NCBI RefSeq assembly: GCF_014841125.1
Contig: NZ_JACYTQ010000002.1
Location: forward strand, 620,001 to 684,000
Direction of reading: 5' to 3'
From: Echinicola arenosa
Lineage (GTDB): Bacteria > Bacteroidota > Bacteroidia > Cytophagales > Cyclobacteriaceae
Length of the DNA stretch: 64,000 bases
Shown here: piece after piece, positions 33,850 to 42,619 of the stretch
How the letters are laid out: every line of letters begins with the position of its first letter
How positions within the stretch are numbered: position 1 is the stretch's first letter
Notes under the pieces: model-generated
What the model saw: the letters and a program-made list of their open reading frames with translations, nothing else
Told to the model about the DNA's origin: nothing
Databases searched by the model: none
Program-made: the position numbers and the translations under genes

Positions 33850-35847
33850 TTATTCTGCAAGCGGATCAAAAGTACCCTCACCATTCATGCTGTTCCAGCC
33901 TTTTGTTTGCTGTAGATATGGAGAAGTACTCAATACATTTTCATTCAAGCCAAAGAAGTAATATTCTGGATACCAATGGAAAGTCCAATTGTCATTGGTT
34001 GGGTCCAAATCATCCTTAATCTGCACTTCGAAATAATTGTCATACAAATAGTCCAAGTATTCCTCTTCGGTTTCGATACCGACAGGATATTCTTCTGGAG
34101 ATCGGTCAATGATGATGGCATTACCATCTTCATCAGCTACCAACGGATCAGGTCCGCCTGCATAAGAATTACCTGCCCCATCTTTGACTACCACATAAAT
34201 ACCCATTCTTCTCATCCCGTTGATGGATTCAAGCCCTAAACGCTGAGCAGTGCCGTAGGTGTCATCCATCAGCAACCATCTCCTCAAATCCCAGAACCTT
34301 CTGCCTTCGAAGGCAAATTCCACTTTTCTTTCTTCTAATACCTTGGCAAAAGCTTGGTCTTGGCTCAATCCACTTCCTAAACCAAATGTACCGTCTAAAT
34401 TTTCTACACCAGCTCTCTCACGGATTTCCATGATGGCATTCAGCCCTTCTTGAATATTGCCAATTCCGATGGCTGCTTCAGCGATATCCAAAACCACTTC
34501 GGCAAATCGGATTTCCATAATGTCGGTACCACTTACAGTAAAATTGTCTGCACTTGAAGCATTGGGATTGTTCTGCTTTCTCATATAAATCCCACTTGCA
34601 TTGGCACCTTGGGTTTCAGTCGTTCTGCTAGGCGTTTCATCACCCGCATTCCCATACCACCTGTAAGTCCAATGTCTGTAATTTTCATCTTCTCGATAGG
34701 GCCATAAGCCTCCATTGAACACAAATGTTTTATAAAACCTTGGATCCCTATTTTTGTAGAAATGATTGAGGTCGTATTCATAGTTGGGAGATTCGCCTAT
34801 TGGACGGCCATCTGCCATGGGGAAAGAATTTACCAACTGGATGGTAGGTTCCATTCTACCTCCACCACCTAGGTTTCTTGGACGGCAGGCATTTTCCCAA
34901 CCATTGTTTTTCCTAGTTTGATCAGAAGTTCCATTGTTAAAACCATAGATCATCACCGCTTCTGGATTACCTACTTCCTCAAACCACATCTTTTCCCAAG
35001 CTTCACCATTCTCTAAATTTCCTTCCATGTACAACCCGAAACCATTGGATTCCAGTAGATTTCTTGCTTCCGTGGCAGCTTCATAGGCCATTTGCCACCT
35101 GGCCTGGTCGTCATTTCTATTGAAAAGCGGGCTAGCCCAAGCGATGAGCACACGGCTCTTGAAGGCTGCCGCAGCGCCACTCGTGATTCTGCCCCAATCC
35201 TCATCAGGCCATCTTCCTGGCAACAGCTCCATCGCCATGTCCAAATCTGCCACAATCTGCTCGATGCAGGCACTGGTAGAACTTCTTGGTACTTCTGTTT
35301 CGGCTGCATCCGCAATAATCGGATTTTGGGCCTCCAACACTAATGGCACGCCACCATACAGCTTTACCAAATCAAAATATTGCCAAGCTCTCCAAAAGTA
35401 CATCTGTCCTTTCAACTCGTTTCTTACATCTTCTGGCAATCCATGCTGATCGATTTCATCCAAGAAAATATTGATCTGCTTCATCCTAGTCCATGTATTA
35501 TTTCTTATACTGGTACTCATGCGTTCACCAAAGTATTCCAAGGCATGGTCTTCGGTATAAGAAATCTGGGCATACTCTTGGTTGATGGCACTTCGACCAG
35601 GCATCTCATCGGTATTCTTGGAGAATTCAAATCCACCAAAAAGGTCCCAGATCAAGTTCCTGCCATTATTGCTTGGTGAGAACAAGTAGTACACATAATC
35701 CACATAGGCTTGCGCCATATTGGGATCTTGGAAAACTTCTTCATTCACCCCTGTTAAATCTGATTTCTCTTCCAAGAAATCATCATTACATGCGGACAGC
35801 ACCAAAAACACCAGTGCCAAACTCCATATATTTTTTATCTTTTTCAT
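33850..35847 (-). CDS. susD: SusD/RagB-family glycan-binding lipoprotein, cassette 1
   Basis: 665 residues; lipobox LVLSAC gives lipid attachment at Cys20. It begins CNDDFLEEKSDLTGVNEEVF, the usual SusD start. Internal features of the SusD fold include RAWQYFDLVKLYGGVPLV (TPR-containing helix pair), EIRFAEVVLDIAEAA and the C-terminal EERKVEFAFEGRRFWDLRRW. SusD proteins cap the SusC channel on the cell surface and bind the oligosaccharide. It is 31 bp downstream of its susC partner. At 665 residues it is somewhat longer than the typical 500-600, with insertions around 290-460 that probably form the ligand face. Confidence 0.95.
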   Translation of the reverse strand: MKKIKNIWSLALVFLVLSACNDDFLEEKSDLTGVNEEVFQDPNMAQAYVDYVYYLFSPSNNGRNLIWDLFGGFEFSKNTDEMPGRSAINQEYAQISYTEDHALEYFGERMSTSIRNNTWTRMKQINIFLDEIDQHGLPEDVRNELKGQMYFWRAWQYFDLVKLYGGVPLVLEAQNPIIADAAETEVPRSSTSACIEQIVADLDMAMELLPGRWPDEDWGRITSGAAAAFKSRVLIAWASPLFNRNDDQARWQMAYEAATEARNLLESNGFGLYMEGNLENGEAWEKMWFEEVGNPEAVMIYGFNNGTSDQTRKNNGWENACRPRNLGGGGRMEPTIQLVNSFPMADGRPIGESPNYEYDLNHFYKNRDPRFYKTFVFNGGLWPYREDENYRHWTYRWYGNAGDETPSRTTETQGANASGIYMRKQNNPNASSADNFTVSGTDIMEIRFAEVVLDIAEAAIGIGNIQEGLNAIMEIRERAGVENLDGTFGLGSGLSQDQAFAKVLEERKVEFAFEGRRFWDLRRWLLMDDTYGTAQRLGLESINGMRRMGIYVVVKDGAGNSYAGGPDPLVADEDGNAIIIDRSPEEYPVGIETEEEYLDYLYDNYFEVQIKDDLDPTNDNWTFHWYPEYYFFGLNENVLSTSPYLQQTKGWNSMNGEGTFDPLAE

Positions 35848-35878
35848 ATCTGTCGAATATTTCGGGTTTCAAATAAGC

Positions 35879-38800
35879 TTACAAGGAAAGGTTCAGCCCC
35901 AAAGAATAGGTCCTTAACACTGGGTAGCTGTCCCATGCACCACCTACAGAGCTTTTGTATCCATAAGGATTGTAGAAACTTACTGGATTAAGAACAGTTA
36001 AGAAAGCCCTTGCATTGCTGATTTTAAGCTTCTCAGCGATGTGTTTGGGTATGCTGTAGCTTACATTTATGTTTCTGATAAACATTCTGAAACTGTTGAT
36101 TCTCCAAAATTCTGATCTAGGTGTCAAACTGATGTCGCTCCAATAAGGGTTAGGAAATTCACCATTTGGATTCAGGTCCAGATCATAAATATCTCCCCAG
36201 TAGGAAGGTACACTTTGATAAGTTCTACTGATATTTTGGTGCATCGCTTTTCTGGCATCGTATTCATACCACCCACCCCACTGTGTGGAAATCACTGCAT
36301 TTAGATTAAAGCCCTTATAACCTAGCTTCAATGTGGTACCTATACCTTGGCTCGCATTTGGTTTCTCCAATTGGATTTGATCATTTTCGTCAATGATCCC
36401 GTCAGGACCGGCAAATGTACCATCTGCCTGAAGCGGCCCTCTGATATCTCTGTAGTACAACATTCCTGGCTTTAGCTGATCCGCTACTGTACCAAAAACT
36501 TGCTGAATATCATACTGCTCTACGTAAGCATCGATGTCTGACTGTGTTTTGAACATACCCAAGTAATCATATCCCCAAGTGCCAAGGTCAGTTGGTTGAC
36601 CTGAACTAGGTCTCCAAGGATATAAAGCGTCTATATCATTGAAGTTCCCTACAATCACCTTGTTGTTGGCCCTTCCATATCTCATGTCAATACCATATCG
36701 GAAGGCTCCTTTACTGTCACTCCAACCTAAGCCTAATTCAAAGCCATAATAATTGATTTCCCCGAAGTTTTCTGCTGCTACCGTACCTCCTACAGTTACC
36801 GGCACATTACCGGTTCTTTCCATCAACTTATTGGTCTCTTTATTATAATACGCTTCGAAAACAGCTGACAACCTTTCTTCCATGAATCTGGCATCAATAC
36901 CAAAGTTGTTTTTAAACTCATCACTCCATGTAGCATCCCTATTAGGAGAAGCCTCCATTTTCATTCCGGTTGAAGCATCTGAATTACCGCCAAACACTCC
37001 ACCTTTACCGTTTTGGAAGGTATAACGCTGTCTCCACTGCCATGCCCTCATCTCATCTCTACCTAGCATACCTGCAGAATATCTGAATTTCAAAAAGTCT
37101 ATCCAGGATGAATTAAAGAAATCTTCATTGGAAATAATCCATCCAGCTGACAGGGAGTAAAACTTACCCCAATAGTTTTCTGGTGCAAATTTCGTGGAAG
37201 CATCCGAGCGGAATAAAAACTCGGCTAAATATTTATCTGCATAACTATAATTTACCCGACCTACATAGCCTAATGATCCAGATTCAGAACCGGTCGTTCT
37301 TCCGTCGATATTACCAAAAGCCGTACTAAACTGTCCATTGGTGAAACTAGTAGGTTCTTCTTTCCACACATCTTCCTGAGAAGACTCAGCTTCTGCTCTT
37401 TCTATACTGAAAAGCCCATTTACACTATGTAATCCAAAGTCCTGAGCATAGGTTAAAGTAAAGTTTGATTGGGTAGACAGGAAGTTTTGGTTGGAATAAT
37501 AAAGTCTGTCTCCATTTCTATATTCACGGTTTGAGCTTATTTCAGCTCCATCATAAATATGCCCGTTCTCTCCTAATCTATCAAATTCATACAAAATGTA
37601 TCTTGTACCTACTTGTGTACCTCTTCCACTTCCCATGTTCCTACCATATGACACCCTAGCTTTCAAGCCTTCCAAGAATGGCATTTCATATTCAGCATAT
37701 AAGTTTACACTCATATTCTGATCTCTATTTGTAGCCAAATTATTCAACTCTTGAATTTCGAAAAAGTGGTAATCACCTGTACCACCACTCGGCAGATCCA
37801 CGGGATAGCCATTGACATAAGGAGGAATATAACGTGGTGTTAATAGCAGGTTTTTATAATCGTTTTCGTCATTTTCACCACCTATTTTGTTGAATGTTTT
37901 AGTTCGGTCTGAATAATAACCGGCTACCTGAAGGCCCGCTTTTAGATTGTCCATAACCTGAATATCGGCACCAGCTCTAAAGTTCCAACGGTCATAGTCC
38001 AGTGTACTGAGGTTACCATCTTGTGTGAAATAAGAAGCACTGGCAAAATAACTAGCTTTTGAAGTACCACCACTCACATTTAAATTATGCCTCTGAGTAG
38101 AAGCTGAAGACCAGGCATCATCCAACCAATCGTAATCAATGGTCCTGAAATAGTCTAGCTCATCTTGCGAGAAAAATCGATCGGAGTCATCCGCATTGGC
38201 ATCCGCTCCATAAGGGCCATTCAAAATGTTATAATACATTCCAAAATCATAAGCACTGAGCATCTTGGTTCTATAAGCCTCGTCATTGACACCATAGGAA
38301 CCACTATAGCTAAACCTTGGCTTGCCATCTCCACCTCTCTTAGTGGTGACAATGATAGCACCATTTGCTCCTCTTGATCCATAAATGGCTGCTGAAGCAT
38401 CTTTCAAAAAGGAAATGCTTTCGATTTCTGCAGGATCAAGGTTGTTGAATCTTGTCGCATCATTACTGCCATCCGCTGCAATCTGGATAATTCCATCTAT
38501 GACATACAGAGGTGCAGTGCTGTTACCATCTTTCGCCAAGGATTCCGGGTTTCTCAATCGGATCGAAGCTTGTGAGCCTGGACGTGTATTTCCTCCACTT
38601 ACCCCTACTCCAAGGATTCTTCCTGCTAAGGCTGAACTGATATCACCAGTTGGAAGATCTTCAATTTCTGAAGCATCAATGGTCTCCACCGCACCAGTCA
38701 AATGAGATTTCTTTAACTCTCCATACCCCACTACAACAACTTCCTCCAGTGAATTGTCGTCCAAAATCAATGTAACATCAATGGTGCTTTGGTTCCCCAC

Positions 38801-39385
38801 TACCACTTGCTTCTTTTCAAATCCGATAAAGGAAAACTGCAAAGTAACCCCTTCATCCGCGTCAATGGAATAATTACCATCTGCATCTGTCACCGTGCCT
38901 TTGTTGGAGCCTAAAATAGTTACTGCTGCCCCCGGAAGCGGCTCTCCTTCTTCATCAAGTACCTTTCCGGTGATTTTAACTCTTGCCACTGCCTTCACCA
39001 CTTCTGGTACGCTTTGTTGGGCTAATTTCACACTGATCCTGTCGTTCACCTGCTGAAATGAGAGCCCATGTGAAGCAGCCACTTGGTATAATATTTTTTC
39101 CAGTGACTCATTTTTCGCTTGAATACTTACGGGAGGTTTTTGATTGACCACATTTTTGTCATATACAAAGGAAAAATCTGTCTTCTCTTTTAGCTTGGCA
39201 AAAAGTTCTTCAAGTGAGGCATCCTCCAAACTCAGGGTGACCATCACTTCCTTCAGGTCCTTAGGACTTTGGTTTCCTATACCATTGGCATACAGTGTAT
39301 TCAGCAAGAATACCTGTATTACAAGCCCAATCAAGCAAAACCTGCTGGCTTTATAAAGGCTGTATAATTTTTTTTTCATAATCAT
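35879..39385 (-). CDS. susC: SusC/RagA TonB-dependent receptor with STN domain, cassette 1
   Basis: 1168 residues. Order: signal (about 10-35), STN domain (about 45-120: LSLEDASLEELFAKLKEKTD ... LSFQQVNDRISVKL), carboxypeptidase-regulatory-like domain (130-215: KITGKVLDEEGEPLPGAAV), TonB-box region LEEVVVVGYGELKKS, plug (IRLRNPESLAKDGN, PLYVIDGI, SISFLKDASAAIYGSRGANG) and a 22-strand barrel ending RTYSLGLNLSL. The STN domain signals to a FecR anti-sigma factor, and the sigma and FecR genes lie directly upstream, so substrate import is coupled to self-induction. Residues 1 and 3 are both Met; either could start translation. It is the outer-membrane importer of a pectic oligosaccharide together with the downstream SusD. 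Confidence 0.95.
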   Translation of the reverse strand: MIMKKKLYSLYKASRFCLIGLVIQVFLLNTLYANGIGNQSPKDLKEVMVTLSLEDASLEELFAKLKEKTDFSFVYDKNVVNQKPPVSIQAKNESLEKILYQVAASHGLSFQQVNDRISVKLAQQSVPEVVKAVARVKITGKVLDEEGEPLPGAAVTILGSNKGTVTDADGNYSIDADEGVTLQFSFIGFEKKQVVVGNQSTIDVTLILDDNSLEEVVVVGYGELKKSHLTGAVETIDASEIEDLPTGDISSALAGRILGVGVSGGNTRPGSQASIRLRNPESLAKDGNSTAPLYVIDGIIQIAADGSNDATRFNNLDPAEIESISFLKDASAAIYGSRGANGAIIVTTKRGGDGKPRFSYSGSYGVNDEAYRTKMLSAYDFGMYYNILNGPYGADANADDSDRFFSQDELDYFRTIDYDWLDDAWSSASTQRHNLNVSGGTSKASYFASASYFTQDGNLSTLDYDRWNFRAGADIQVMDNLKAGLQVAGYYSDRTKTFNKIGGENDENDYKNLLLTPRYIPPYVNGYPVDLPSGGTGDYHFFEIQELNNLATNRDQNMSVNLYAEYEMPFLEGLKARVSYGRNMGSGRGTQVGTRYILYEFDRLGENGHIYDGAEISSNREYRNGDRLYYSNQNFLSTQSNFTLTYAQDFGLHSVNGLFSIERAEAESSQEDVWKEEPTSFTNGQFSTAFGNIDGRTTGSESGSLGYVGRVNYSYADKYLAEFLFRSDASTKFAPENYWGKFYSLSAGWIISNEDFFNSSWIDFLKFRYSAGMLGRDEMRAWQWRQRYTFQNGKGGVFGGNSDASTGMKMEASPNRDATWSDEFKNNFGIDARFMEERLSAVFEAYYNKETNKLMERTGNVPVTVGGTVAAENFGEINYYGFELGLGWSDSKGAFRYGIDMRYGRANNKVIVGNFNDIDALYPWRPSSGQPTDLGTWGYDYLGMFKTQSDIDAYVEQYDIQQVFGTVADQLKPGMLYYRDIRGPLQADGTFAGPDGIIDENDQIQLEKPNASQGIGTTLKLGYKGFNLNAVISTQWGGWYEYDARKAMHQNISRTYQSVPSYWGDIYDLDLNPNGEFPNPYWSDISLTPRSEFWRINSFRMFIRNINVSYSIPKHIAEKLKISNARAFLTVLNPVSFYNPYGYKSSVGGAWDSYPVLRTYSLGLNLSL

Positions 39386-39505
39386 TGGTCTTTTGGTTAA
39401 TTGTTAATTCGCTCTCCAGCTCATGGCCTCTGAAAACCATGACTGGAACAGCAATTCATTGTGTACTAATTGTTGTTTTGGGTTAGGTTATCATACTGAC
39501 TAATG

Positions 39506-40567
39506 CTAGTTAAACTGAATAAAAACTTGTTTCTCTTGTATCCTGAAATCAAAATGAAATGAATAGGCAATGCTTTTCAGCACATTTTCCAGATTATCTT
39601 TGTGGAATTCTCCGGAAACCTTTTGCAAGGAAGATTGCTTTCCTTCCACGGCTATCTCTACTCCGTACCATCTTTCCAAAGAGGTTATCACCTCTTTAAA
39701 TGGAATATCATCAAAGGACAAAGTACCTTCAGTCCATAAGAGCGCTTTTTCCAGATCAAATTTACCTTTGGTAAAAGCCTCCTCTGAGGCAAATGCTTGT
39801 TCTCCTCGGGTCAAATAGACCCGATCTTTCTCGGCCTGATCCACCCTTTTTAATTCCACCTTTACTTTACCTTCTACCAACTTCACTTGGGTTCCTTCCC
39901 CAGCGAAAGCCTTCACATTAAAAGCAGTCCCTACTGCTTCTGTCATCAAATCCCCACCATACACCCTGAATGGCAAAACGGTATCCTTGGCCACTTCAAA
40001 AAAAGATTCTCCATCAAGAAAAATATCTCTATGAGTCTCTCCAAAGCCTGTCATATATTTGAGTTCACTGGCAGAATTCATAATTACAGTACTTCCATCT
40101 GGAAGCCGAACTTTTTTCTTTTCTCCCGGAAGGGCATACTTACTGATCCATGCTACTTCCTCTTTAGGCATGTTTTCCTCAACGGAGAATAGCCCTGCGC
40201 TACCAATGAGCACTGCTCCTACCACCATGACTAAAAGAATCATGGAAACTTTTAACCAGATGAAGCGAGGTCGGTTTATTGTATATTTTTCCGAAATCCT
40301 ACTGGAAGTATTTTCTACCTGGGGTGAATCTATTTGTGCACTGATCGCGGTAAACAGGTGAATTTGATCACGCTCATCCCAGTCTTCCTCCTCCTCGTCC
40401 AATGCCAAGAGTATTTCCTTGGCTTCATAAAACATTTCCGATTTGTTAGGATTATCCTTTAGCCAAGTCTCCCAAAACAAACTTCTCATCGTTCCTTTGC
40501 TGAAAACCCAGCTCCGGAAAGAGCTATCTTCCAAAAAATCTTCTATATGTTCAAATTGCTTATTCAA
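39506..40567 (-). CDS. FecR-family anti-sigma factor, cassette 1
   Basis: 353 residues. Cytoplasmic sigma-binding N-terminus (FLEDSSFRSWVF, then WLKDNPNKSEMFYEAKEIL), one membrane helix (WLKVSMILLVMVVGAVLIGS, about 104-123), FecR domain (KKVRLPDGSTVIMNSASEL, GEKVKVELKRV-like strands) and a C-terminal DUF4974/STN-like domain (FKEVITSLERWYGVEIAVEG ... HFDFRIQEKQVFIQF). It relays the signal from the SusC STN domain to the ECF sigma. The frame has no ATG before residue 26 and a stop shortly upstream. Translation most likely begins at TTG (40567), which has an AGGGAG Shine-Dalgarno-like sequence about 8 nt before it. Confidence 0.92.
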   Translation of the reverse strand: MNKQFEHIEDFLEDSSFRSWVFSKGTMRSLFWETWLKDNPNKSEMFYEAKEILLALDEEEEDWDERDQIHLFTAISAQIDSPQVENTSSRISEKYTINRPRFIWLKVSMILLVMVVGAVLIGSAGLFSVEENMPKEEVAWISKYALPGEKKKVRLPDGSTVIMNSASELKYMTGFGETHRDIFLDGESFFEVAKDTVLPFRVYGGDLMTEAVGTAFNVKAFAGEGTQVKLVEGKVKVELKRVDQAEKDRVYLTRGEQAFASEEAFTKGKFDLEKALLWTEGTLSFDDIPFKEVITSLERWYGVEIAVEGKQSSLQKVSGEFHKDNLENVLKSIAYSFHFDFRIQEKQVFIQFN

Positions 40568-40720
40568 ATCTTCTCCCTTTATCTATCTATAAGGGGAGAC
40601 GACTGCGATAATCTCATCAAGTATTTTAGAAAAAAATCAACTTTTACAGTATTGATAATTATTTGATCAAAAAATAAATAAAAAAATAACATTGGATAAC
40701 TACTATTGAGAAATCAACAA

Positions 40721-41293
40721 CTATTTTGATTGATACTGCACGTCGTTTACCATCACTCCTTTTAGCAGTTTGATCGATTTGAAAATAAGGTTGTAAACTG
40801 ATTCCACACTGATTCCCATCAACTTAGCAATTTCTTGATTGCTCAAATCAGCAAAATAGCGTAAGTAAACTGCTTCCCTTTGACGTTCGGACAAGCGAAG
40901 AATGGCACTGTGTAACCGTTGATTGGATTCTCGCTCTCCTTGCTGCTTAATCAGTCCTTCCAAATAAGAAGCCTCCAATAATGCCTCTGGAGAAAAATAA
41001 TCCATCGATTCTTGCTTACGTAGTTTTGAAAGTCTCTTGATGATCTCTCTTCTGAAAGCCGTAAATAGATAAAACTTTATGGACTGTTGAATTTGAGTGC
41101 CTTTTCTTTTGTTCCAAAGGTCTAGGTAAACATCTTGAATGACATCTTCAATCACTTCTTTGGCTTCTGTAAATTTGCGACCATATCTGAACAAATCCTT
41201 TGAGTACAACTTAAAAGAATAGCCGAAAGCCTTCCGATCATCAGCAGAAATCAGCATCCATAATTGGCCGTCACTTAATCCTTCATAATTCAT
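40721..41293 (-). CDS. ECF RNA polymerase sigma factor (FecI/SusC-associated), cassette 1
   Basis: 190 residues. Sigma region 2 (DRKAFGYSFKLYSKDLFRYG, EVIEDVIQDVYLDLWNKRKG) and region 4 (LSERQREAVYLRYFADLSNQEIAKLMGISVESVYNLIFKS) are both complete. With the adjacent FecR and STN-SusC it forms a cell-surface signalling cassette, and it should transcribe the susCD genes when the ligand is present. The 153-bp gap to FecR is AT-rich. Upstream is a CAGG-N6-CAGG operator followed by a perfect TAACTTTG box, suggesting the sigma gene itself is switched on by a separate activator. Confidence 0.93.
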   Translation of the reverse strand: MNYEGLSDGQLWMLISADDRKAFGYSFKLYSKDLFRYGRKFTEAKEVIEDVIQDVYLDLWNKRKGTQIQQSIKFYLFTAFRREIIKRLSKLRKQESMDYFSPEALLEASYLEGLIKQQGERESNQRLHSAILRLSERQREAVYLRYFADLSNQEIAKLMGISVESVYNLIFKSIKLLKGVMVNDVQYQSK

Positions 41294-41407
41294 TGCTTTT
41301 GGGTTTTGTTTCAGATCTTTATTCCTCTACGCCACAATCTGATTACAGATCATCCAGCTTGGCTACCATTCCAAAAACTTATAGCTATTGGGTTTTAGTA
41401 GCATAAA

Positions 41408-41451
41408 CAAAGTTACCTTAACCTCAAAAAAAACCTCCCTGTACTTACCTG
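41408..41451 (-). promoter_or_regulatory. CAGG-N6-CAGG operator plus -7 box upstream of ECF sigma 1
   Basis: Minus-strand CAGGTAAGTACAGG (41438-41451), 22 nt, then TAACTTTG (41408-41415), an exact TAnnTTTG -7 box, about 115 bp before the sigma start. No TTTG is at the -33 position. Two further CAGG words lie just upstream on the minus strand at 41456-41459 and 41464-41467, so an extended array of half-sites is possible. Confidence 0.68.
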
Positions 41452-41472
41452 CTGTCCTGAAAACCTGCCAGT

Positions 41473-41506
41473 TAAAAAAGCAAATAACCGTCACCCATTT
41501 TTTGCT
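41473..41506 (-). terminator. Intrinsic terminator after the PL10 gene
   Basis: Six-bp stem AGCAAA/TTTGCT (41501-41506 with 41479-41484 on the plus strand), extendable by two pairs after a mismatch, followed on the minus strand by six T. It begins 7 nt past the stop at 41514 and separates the GH28-PL10 unit from cassette 1. Confidence 0.6.
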
Positions 41507-41513
41507 GAATAGA

Positions 41514-42599
41514 TTACTCCATCCACTTTGACTTCCAAATTGGATAATCTCTTTCCAATAACCTTTCGGCATAATTCCCCAAGTAACTGTATCCCACGCG
41601 ACGCTCGTATTCAATATCTTTAAGTTGATCCCTTTTTACGCCATCACGGCCTACATAAATAGGCTGCTGTGTCTTCAGGTCATAGAATCTCGCCCAAAGT
41701 GGTGCTGCTCCCGGTTTGTCCACCACCATCAGATCGTAACCTTTTGCCAAGTTTTCATCTTTCACTTTTTTAATTTCCATATTTTCAATTTTATGGGTAT
41801 CAAACCATGTTACCGCATGCTCTATGGCCTTTATCACCCTTGGGTCGGGATCAGACAGCTGCATCAGATAGCGAACGATATTGACACTTTCTGCCCCACT
41901 CAAGCTAGCCAACTCAAATGCTCTGGCTTTGGCAGGCTCCAGGCTGTCCTTGTCATGCTGAGCACACCAAATGGTTAACTCACCATCCAGGACTACTTGC
42001 GTATCCAAGATGATCCCCAAACCTTTATCAACGGCCGCTTTGGTCTTTTTTCGGATGGACACCTTAACAAAATCATAGGGATCATTTCCTTCTGAAACAT
42101 CCCGAAGTAAAGACATCACGCCAATCATGGCCCCATCATTGTAAGTGATGTGTTCATAATATCCCTTTCGAATCGGATAGTACTGTGGCCAGCCCCCGTT
42201 CTCATATTGAGCCGCCAAGAGGTAATCTATCCCCCTCAAAAAAGCAGATTGATACTTCTTTTCTTTGGTGGCATCATATACCAAAGCCAAAAAACGGAGT
42301 TGTGTAAATGTGGCACCATTGTCGATTGTCGTCCCCGAAGGTTCTGTTTTAGCCTTCAGTATTTCTTTCTGCTCTTCTTCTGAGAGCGTCTGAGCCATGT
42401 CAATGTTTTTATACCAACCGCCATTTTCATGTTGGTACAGCAAGACATTATCTGCAATTCTCTGGGCCTCATCACTACCATACCAAGAAGTAGGCTGGCG
42501 AAGGATTTCCCCCCATCTAACCTGTTTTTCTGTCTGAGCAGTAAGAGGCTGAATTAGAAGAGAAAAATTAATCAACAATAATAAGATAGATCGGCTCAT
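41514..42599 (-). CDS. pelA: PL10 pectate lyase
   Basis: 361 residues with signal peptide (ILLLLINFSLLIQPLTAQ). It has the PL10 (alpha/alpha)-barrel signatures WYGSDEAQRIADNVLLYQHE, NGGWYKNIDMA, TTIDNGATFTQLRFLALVYD, LAAQYENGGWPQYYP and HITYNDGAMIGVMSLLRDV, and the C-terminal WCAQHDKDSLEPAKARAFEL. It cleaves polygalacturonate by calcium-dependent beta-elimination; the fold and mechanism are unrelated to PL1. It is 20 bp downstream of GH28, sharing its promoter, and ends at a terminator. Confidence 0.93.
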   Translation of the reverse strand: MSRSILLLLINFSLLIQPLTAQTEKQVRWGEILRQPTSWYGSDEAQRIADNVLLYQHENGGWYKNIDMAQTLSEEEQKEILKAKTEPSGTTIDNGATFTQLRFLALVYDATKEKKYQSAFLRGIDYLLAAQYENGGWPQYYPIRKGYYEHITYNDGAMIGVMSLLRDVSEGNDPYDFVKVSIRKKTKAAVDKGLGIILDTQVVLDGELTIWCAQHDKDSLEPAKARAFELASLSGAESVNIVRYLMQLSDPDPRVIKAIEHAVTWFDTHKIENMEIKKVKDENLAKGYDLMVVDKPGAAPLWARFYDLKTQQPIYVGRDGVKRDQLKDIEYERRVGYSYLGNYAERLLERDYPIWKSKWME

Positions 42600-42619
42600 G
42601 ACAAATGGGTTTACTTAGG

